Part shown: positions 60,360-64,000 of the stretch, piece after piece
Layout: each line of letters opens with the position of its first letter
How positions within the stretch are numbered: position 1 is the first letter of the stretch
Source: Sulfitobacter mediterraneus
GTDB lineage: Bacteria > Pseudomonadota > Alphaproteobacteria > Rhodobacterales > Rhodobacteraceae
Assembly: GCF_016801775.1 (NCBI RefSeq)
Contig: NZ_CP069004.1
Location: forward strand, 124,001-188,000
Reading direction: 5' to 3'
Length of the DNA: 64,000 nt
The notes under the pieces: model-generated
What the model saw: the letters and a program-made list of their open reading frames with translations, nothing else
Told to the model about the DNA's origin: nothing
The model's database searches: none
Position numbers and translations under genes: made by a program

Positions 60360-60406
60360 TGGAGGCGAGTACCGGAATCGAACCGGTGTACACGGATTTG
60401 CAATCC
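60360..60406. repeat. right attachment site within tRNA-Cys
   Basis: These 47 bp are identical to 3176-3222. They form the 3' part of the intact tRNA-Cys, including the anticodon loop, T arm, acceptor strand, discriminator U and encoded CCA. The next base is G here and A in the left copy, so the identity block ends exactly there. Confidence 0.93.
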
Positions 60407-60433
60407 GCTGCGTAACCACTCCGCCAACTCGCC
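60360..60433 (-). tRNA. tRNA-Cys (GCA)
   Basis: A 74-nt cloverleaf with 3' CCA encoded. The acceptor stem is GGCGAGT/ACTCGCC, the anticodon loop TTGCAAA gives anticodon GCA, the T loop contains TTCGAAT, and the discriminator is U73, as required for cysteine tRNAs. It is the integration target of the element and is kept intact by the 47-bp identity. Its transcription runs toward the element from a promoter in the right chromosomal flank. Confidence 0.95.
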
Positions 60434-60574
60434 GCCTGTGGTCGTGGCACTGCTAACGGATCATTTAAGCGGCTGCAAGATGCGACTTGCGGGAAAGTGC
60501 ATGCTAGCCGTTGCTGACAGCCCCGCGATGTGGCACATCTGTTTGAGAAGAATCTGAACGTATGAGTTTAGCTG

Positions 60575-61228
60575 ATGAGTGATTTCACTGCCCGCCGCAC
60601 AATGATGGTCGATACACAGGTCCGTCCATCCGATGTGACCAAATTTCCAATCATTGACGCCATGTTGACGGTACCGCGCGAGGACTTTGTGCCAGCGGCC
60701 CGGCGCGAGGCGGCTTACCTGGGCGAGAACCTGGATTTGGGGCAGGGGCGGGTTCTGTTGGAGCCGCGCACTTTGGCGAAAATGCTGGATGCCCTGGCGA
60801 TCGGGAACAGGGAAATGGTGCTCGATCTGGGGTGCGGCATGGGATACTCGGCCGCCGTTATCGCCCACATGGCCGAGGCCGTTGTCGCCGTCGAGGAAGA
60901 TGAATCCATGGCTGCCGAGGCGCAGGAAGCCCTGACCGCGGCAGGTGCGGACAATGTGATTATGCATGTCGGCCCGATTGCCGAAGGTGTGGCGCAGCAT
61001 GGACCATATGATGTGATTGTGGTCGAAGGCGGCGTCGCCACACTGCCAGATGCGATTTTGGACCAACTCAAGGATGGTGGCCGCATTGCCTGTCTGTTTA
61101 TGGAGGGGCAATTGGGCGAGGTTCGGATTGGCTACAAGCGCGGCGATCAGGTGAGCTGGCGCATGGCGTTCAACGCGGCAGCCCCTGTGTTGCCGGGGTT
61201 TGAAAAGACGGCTGAATTCCAGCTTTGA
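60575..61228 (+). CDS. pcm: protein-L-isoaspartate O-methyltransferase
   Basis: Pcm repairs aged proteins by methylating L-isoaspartyl residues with SAM. 217 residues, normal for the family. The N-terminal VDTQVRPSDVTKFPIIDAML and VPREDFVP motifs and the SAM-binding motif LDLGCGMGYSAAVIAHM (about 87-103) are clear, with VEEDESMAAEA next. Alphaproteobacterial members often lack repair activity and are grouped as Pcm-like, so activity is not certain. It is chromosomal and is followed by the tolC-type gene after 54 bp. Confidence 0.85.
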   Translation: MSDFTARRTMMVDTQVRPSDVTKFPIIDAMLTVPREDFVPAARREAAYLGENLDLGQGRVLLEPRTLAKMLDALAIGNREMVLDLGCGMGYSAAVIAHMAEAVVAVEEDESMAAEAQEALTAAGADNVIMHVGPIAEGVAQHGPYDVIVVEGGVATLPDAILDQLKDGGRIACLFMEGQLGEVRIGYKRGDQVSWRMAFNAAAPVLPGFEKTAEFQL

Positions 61229-61282
61229 ATTTCGGGCACCTGTCAGGTGCCGATTGTATTGAAATAGTAAGAGGCGTTCGAA

Positions 61283-62707
61283 ATGCGGTCTGCAAAAACA
61301 TCGTTCAAATCGCGATTGCTGGGCGGGGTTCTGGCGGTTGCTGCCGGATTTGCAGTGCCGCAGGCGGTCACGGCAGAAACGCTCGCGGATGCGCTTGTCG
61401 GAGCCTACAAACACTCCGGCTTGCTGGAGCAGAACCGTGCCCTGCTGCGGGCCGCTGACGAGGATGTCGCCATCGCTGGATCGGCGCTCAAGCCGGTTGT
61501 CCGTTGGACTGCCGCCGCCACGCAGAGCTTTGGCCAGGTGCGCACTGCCGCCACGGGCGGCGCTGTTGCGAATGACGATTTGACCGCGTCGCTGAACCTG
61601 ATTGCAGAATTGCTGATCTACGACGGTGGTGCACGGAAATTCCGCGTTGAGGCCACCAAGGAAACGGTTCTGGCGACCCGCGATGCGCTGGTGAATGTAG
61701 AGCAGCAGGTACTTTTACGGGCCATCGCCGCCTATATGGGCGTGCTGGAAGCCTCTGAATTTGTAGCTCTTCGCACCAATAACGTCCGACTGCTGACACA
61801 GGAATTGCGCGCCGCCCGCGACCGGTTTGAAGTGGGCGAAGTGACCCGCACCGATGTTGCCCTTGCCGAAGCACAGCTTGCTCAGGCCCGCAGCGGTCTG
61901 GCGGGTGCGCAGGGCGACCGGCTTCGCGCGATCGAAGAATATCGCAATGCCGTCGGCCGCAAGCCCGGCCAGTTGCGGGCCGCGCCGCCATTGCCGTCCA
62001 TCAGCGAAAGCGTTGATGCAGCCAAAGCCTTGGCCGTGCGTGTGCATCCCCTGCTTTTGTCCGCACAGCATCAGGTGGCTGCCGCTGATTTGCTGACCCG
62101 CGCTGCCGAAGCGGATATGTCGCCGCAGGTGAGCCTGAACGGGCGGCTCGGCTTGAGCGAAAACCTAAGTTCCAGCGACTTTAACCACAGTGTGTCTATC
62201 GGGATCGAGCTGGGACAGACGATCTATCAAGGTGGCCGTCTGTCCGCGGGCGTACGGCAGAACAAAGCCCGCAGCGATGCGCAGCGGGCGAACCTGCATA
62301 CTGTTCGTCATGATGTGCAACAATCGGTTGGCAACGCCTATGCCAACCTCGCATCGGCCCGCGCACAATTGTCCGCCTCCGAACGCCAGATTCGCGCCGC
62401 GCGCATCGCCTTCCGTGGCATCCGCGAAGAGGCCGCCTTGGGCGCACGGACCACGCTGGATGTTCTGGACGCCGAACAATCCTTGCTGGACGCGCAGTCC
62501 CTGCAGGTCTCGGCCCGCGCCAACCTTTATGTGGCGGCCTATACATTGCTGTCCGCCACCGGTCGTTTGACGGTCAAGGATCTCAAACTGCCCGTGCAGA
62601 CCTATGATCCTGCGGCCTATTATAATTTGGTCAAAGACAGCCCGGCCAAACGCTCCAAACAGGGCAAACAGTTGGATAAGGCGCTCAAAGGTATCCTTAA
62701 AAACTGA
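61283..62707 (+). CDS. tolC: TolC-family outer-membrane channel protein
   Basis: A 474-residue outer-membrane efflux protein with a signal peptide (LAVAAGFAVPQAVTA). Two outer-membrane-factor repeats are visible: ALVGAYKHSGLLEQNRALLR and the first repeat helices, then AAKALAVRVHPLLLSAQHQV, with late motifs GQTIYQGGRLSAGVRQNKAR and ARTTLDVLDAEQSLLDAQSL. It would form the exit duct for type I secretion or RND pumps. Chromosomal neighbour of pcm. Confidence 0.9.
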   Translation: MRSAKTSFKSRLLGGVLAVAAGFAVPQAVTAETLADALVGAYKHSGLLEQNRALLRAADEDVAIAGSALKPVVRWTAAATQSFGQVRTAATGGAVANDDLTASLNLIAELLIYDGGARKFRVEATKETVLATRDALVNVEQQVLLRAIAAYMGVLEASEFVALRTNNVRLLTQELRAARDRFEVGEVTRTDVALAEAQLAQARSGLAGAQGDRLRAIEEYRNAVGRKPGQLRAAPPLPSISESVDAAKALAVRVHPLLLSAQHQVAAADLLTRAAEADMSPQVSLNGRLGLSENLSSSDFNHSVSIGIELGQTIYQGGRLSAGVRQNKARSDAQRANLHTVRHDVQQSVGNAYANLASARAQLSASERQIRAARIAFRGIREEAALGARTTLDVLDAEQSLLDAQSLQVSARANLYVAAYTLLSATGRLTVKDLKLPVQTYDPAAYYNLVKDSPAKRSKQGKQLDKALKGILKN

Positions 62708-62780
62708 CCAATTGTAACCAACCATTGTGAGAATCCGGTGTTCGCGTTAAACTGGCGAGCGAGGAAAGAGTGGTAATGAT

Positions 62781-63866
62781 ATGTCCGACCCCGTCACAAA
62801 TGCCGAGGTAGAAGATGTTTTGTCTTCGATCCGGCGTCTGGTTTCAGAAGACAAACGCCCGATGCAGGCCTTCAAAGAGCCCGAGCCCAAAGAGGCAGAA
62901 CCAAGCGACCGCTTGGTGCTGACGCCCGCCTTGCGGGTGGCGGATTCCCCGGCTGAGAAGGAAGCTGAACAGAGCGCCGAAGCGCCGCAGTCGGCAGATG
63001 AATTTGCGCGAAACCTCCAGCAGATAACTGCCGCAGCAGAGACCGCTCAGGCAGGGACCGAAAGCGCCGGGAAAAACCATGACAGCGCGTCAACGGATGC
63101 GGACCTGCACAAATTGTTCGAAGACGCGCCATCACACGAAGACAACACTGCGCCGGATCAGGATTACTCGGATGATCCTTACGGTTTTGCAGATGATGCA
63201 GATGATGCAGGCGCTGATGGTGTCGATGATGAACAATCCTGGCTGCGCCGCATGCCGGAAGACGACGAGGCTTCCGAGGGTGATGCTTCCGATGGTAATG
63301 ACGCGCCCGTGGGCACCGCGTCCCTGACCGCAAAAATCGAGGCGCTGGAAACCGCAATTGGCAATATTTCCGACACCTGGGAACCTGACAGCCCGGGCGA
63401 GGATGAATATTCCGGCACCGATGCCCCCGGAATGGCGTGGGAAGACGAGGCGGGCGATCAACCTCAGACCGCCCAGCAGCCAGAGCCATCTCGGGACACT
63501 CAAAGTGATCTAACCGCTGTGATGGAAGATGCTTCGGACGATGAAGAAGACGCATCACCTGGTATTTTTGCCTCAACACGCCATCACGCGGCGGATGCGC
63601 CCGATCGGGCCGAAGCTTCTATGCGTAGTCCAGACGTTCTGGTGACCCCGCCGCCGGTGGAGCAGACCGCCACTGCGGCGGTTGAGGACGATTTTGAATA
63701 CGGAGCAGACGATCAGGTGATCGACGAAGAGGCACTGCGCGATCTGGTGTCTGAGATTGTCCGTTCAGAATTGCAGGGCGCTTTGGGTGAGCGGATCACC
63801 CGCAATGTCCGCAAATTGGTGCGCCGTGAAATTCACCGTGCCTTGACCGCACAGGAAATGGAATAG
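62781..63866 (+). CDS. popZ: PopZ/DUF2497-type polar organising protein
   Basis: A 361-residue acidic protein. The N-terminal motif VEDVLSSIRRLVSEDKRP and the C-terminal helices EEALRDLVSEIVRSELQGAL with LVRREIHRALTAQE are the conserved ends of the DUF2497/PopZ family. The middle (about 60-300) is low-complexity and rich in Asp, Glu, Pro and Ala, as expected for a condensate-forming linker. In Caulobacter PopZ organises the cell pole and binds ParB. The gene name is given by family similarity only. Confidence 0.8.
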   Translation: MSDPVTNAEVEDVLSSIRRLVSEDKRPMQAFKEPEPKEAEPSDRLVLTPALRVADSPAEKEAEQSAEAPQSADEFARNLQQITAAAETAQAGTESAGKNHDSASTDADLHKLFEDAPSHEDNTAPDQDYSDDPYGFADDADDAGADGVDDEQSWLRRMPEDDEASEGDASDGNDAPVGTASLTAKIEALETAIGNISDTWEPDSPGEDEYSGTDAPGMAWEDEAGDQPQTAQQPEPSRDTQSDLTAVMEDASDDEEDASPGIFASTRHHAADAPDRAEASMRSPDVLVTPPPVEQTATAAVEDDFEYGADDQVIDEEALRDLVSEIVRSELQGALGERITRNVRKLVRREIHRALTAQEME

Positions 63867-63872
63867 CGCAGC

Positions 63873-64000
63873 TTAACGCGCTATTTCGCCAGCCACCGAT
63901 AGCATCAGATCGACGTCCATGTAACGTTCGACGTGATCGGCCAGCGCATCAAGTGCGGCTTCGACGCCGGCTTCGAACACCACAGATGACGTGCCGCCCA
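63873..64000 (-). CDS. 3' end of an unidentified minus-strand gene
   Basis: The last 41 codons of a gene that continues beyond the right edge. The visible C-terminus reads VVFEAGVEAALDALADHVER, then YMDVDLMLSVAGEIAR and TAA. It looks like a real helical protein end, with GC-rich third positions. I cannot assign a family from so short a piece. Confidence 0.5.
   Translation of the reverse strand, partial: GGTSSVVFEAGVEAALDALADHVERYMDVDLMLSVAGEIAR

Larger units (their letters stand above)
3176..60406. mobile_element. integrative and conjugative element in tRNA-Cys, about 57.2 kb
   Basis: Two perfect 47-bp direct repeats (3176-3222 and 60360-60406) bound the element. The right copy is the 3' part of an intact tRNA-Cys gene and the left copy is an orphan fragment, the pattern left by tRNA-directed tyrosine-integrase recombination. 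The integrase gene ends 68 bp before the tRNA. Between the repeats are a relaxase, MobC, VirD4 and a full VirB secretion set, so the element should be self-transmissible. Cargo includes BREX type 1, McrBC, a YhaON-like pair and several toxin-antitoxin genes. Excision between the repeats would give a circle of 57,184 bp. No broken core transfer gene was seen. Confidence 0.93.

Noticed and set aside
3176..60406. Prophage instead of ICE
   Set aside because: There are no capsid, tail, terminase or lysis genes. A complete VirB set, relaxase and VirD4 define a conjugative element.
3176..60406. Insertion sequences within the element
   Set aside because: No transposase of the DDE or HUH type and no terminal inverted repeats with target duplications were found.
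1..64000. CRISPR arrays or cas genes
   Set aside because: No regularly spaced direct repeats with unique spacers and no Cas-like protein were seen.

Overview
The window looks like a Rhodobacterales (Roseobacter-clade alphaproteobacterium) chromosome carrying a complete, self-transmissible integrative and conjugative element (ICE) of about 57.2 kb in a tRNA-Cys gene. The host assignment rests on the flanking genes (urocanate hydratase; a pcm, tolC, popZ/DUF2497 cluster), a GC-rich base composition and a familiar Rhodobacteraceae intergenic repeat. It is an inference, not a database result.

Layout. 1-3175 is left chromosomal flank: 3' end of hutU, a VanA-like Rieske oxygenase, and a secreted hypothetical protein on the minus strand. 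3176-3222 is a 47-bp copy of the tRNA-Cys 3' end. The intact tRNA-Cys(GCA), with the same 47 bp, lies at 60360-60433 beside a tyrosine integrase (59260-60291), so the element spans 3176 to about 60406. 60434-64000 is right flank: pcm, a TolC-family protein, a PopZ/DUF2497 protein, and the end of an unidentified minus-strand gene.

Inside the element, left to right: (i) a helix-turn-helix protein whose gene carries repeats and may be a replication initiator, followed by toxin-antitoxin genes (PIN module, orphan AbiEi-like antitoxin, orphan HipB, hipBA), 3.4-9.0 kb; (ii) a minus-strand defence island, 9.3-31.4 kb, made of brxR, brxA, brxB, brxC, pglX, pglZ, brxL (BREX type 1), then a YhaO/SbcD-like nuclease with a YhaN/SMC-like ATPase, then mcrB and mcrC; (iii) a leading-region-like segment, 31.4-34.6 kb, with an ArdC-type antirestriction protein and five small proteins, expressed behind two copies of a highly structured repeat; (iv) a hairpin array that may be oriT or a promoter, then mobC, a MOBP relaxase and virD4, 34.5-38.9 kb; (v) an AT-richer cargo pocket, 38.9-42.5 kb, with a six-repeat DnaJ-type zinc protein, a coiled-coil/NYN nuclease and a glycine-rich membrane protein; (vi) a VirB-type IV secretion operon on the minus strand, 53.3 to 42.5 kb; (vii) small periplasmic and regulatory genes, a UvrD-like helicase with topoisomerase-type zinc ribbons, two ribbon-helix-helix proteins and the integrase, 53.5-60.3 kb.

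How the parts fit. Integrase and tRNA-Cys give site-specific integration. Relaxase, MobC, VirD4 and VirB1-B11 give conjugation. The mob and virB operons share a nearly identical 26-27 bp AT-rich promoter/operator, which suggests joint control. The leading-region genes would protect entering DNA from recipient restriction. BREX, McrBC and the YhaON-like pair would protect the host from phage, and the toxin-antitoxin genes may stabilise the element. The most novel points are the BrxL variant with an MIT_C-like C-terminus in place of the usual Lon-like protease domain, the YhaON-like pair joined to BREX and McrBC, the duplicated structured leading-region promoters, the shared mob/virB operator, and the coiled-coil/NYN cargo gene.
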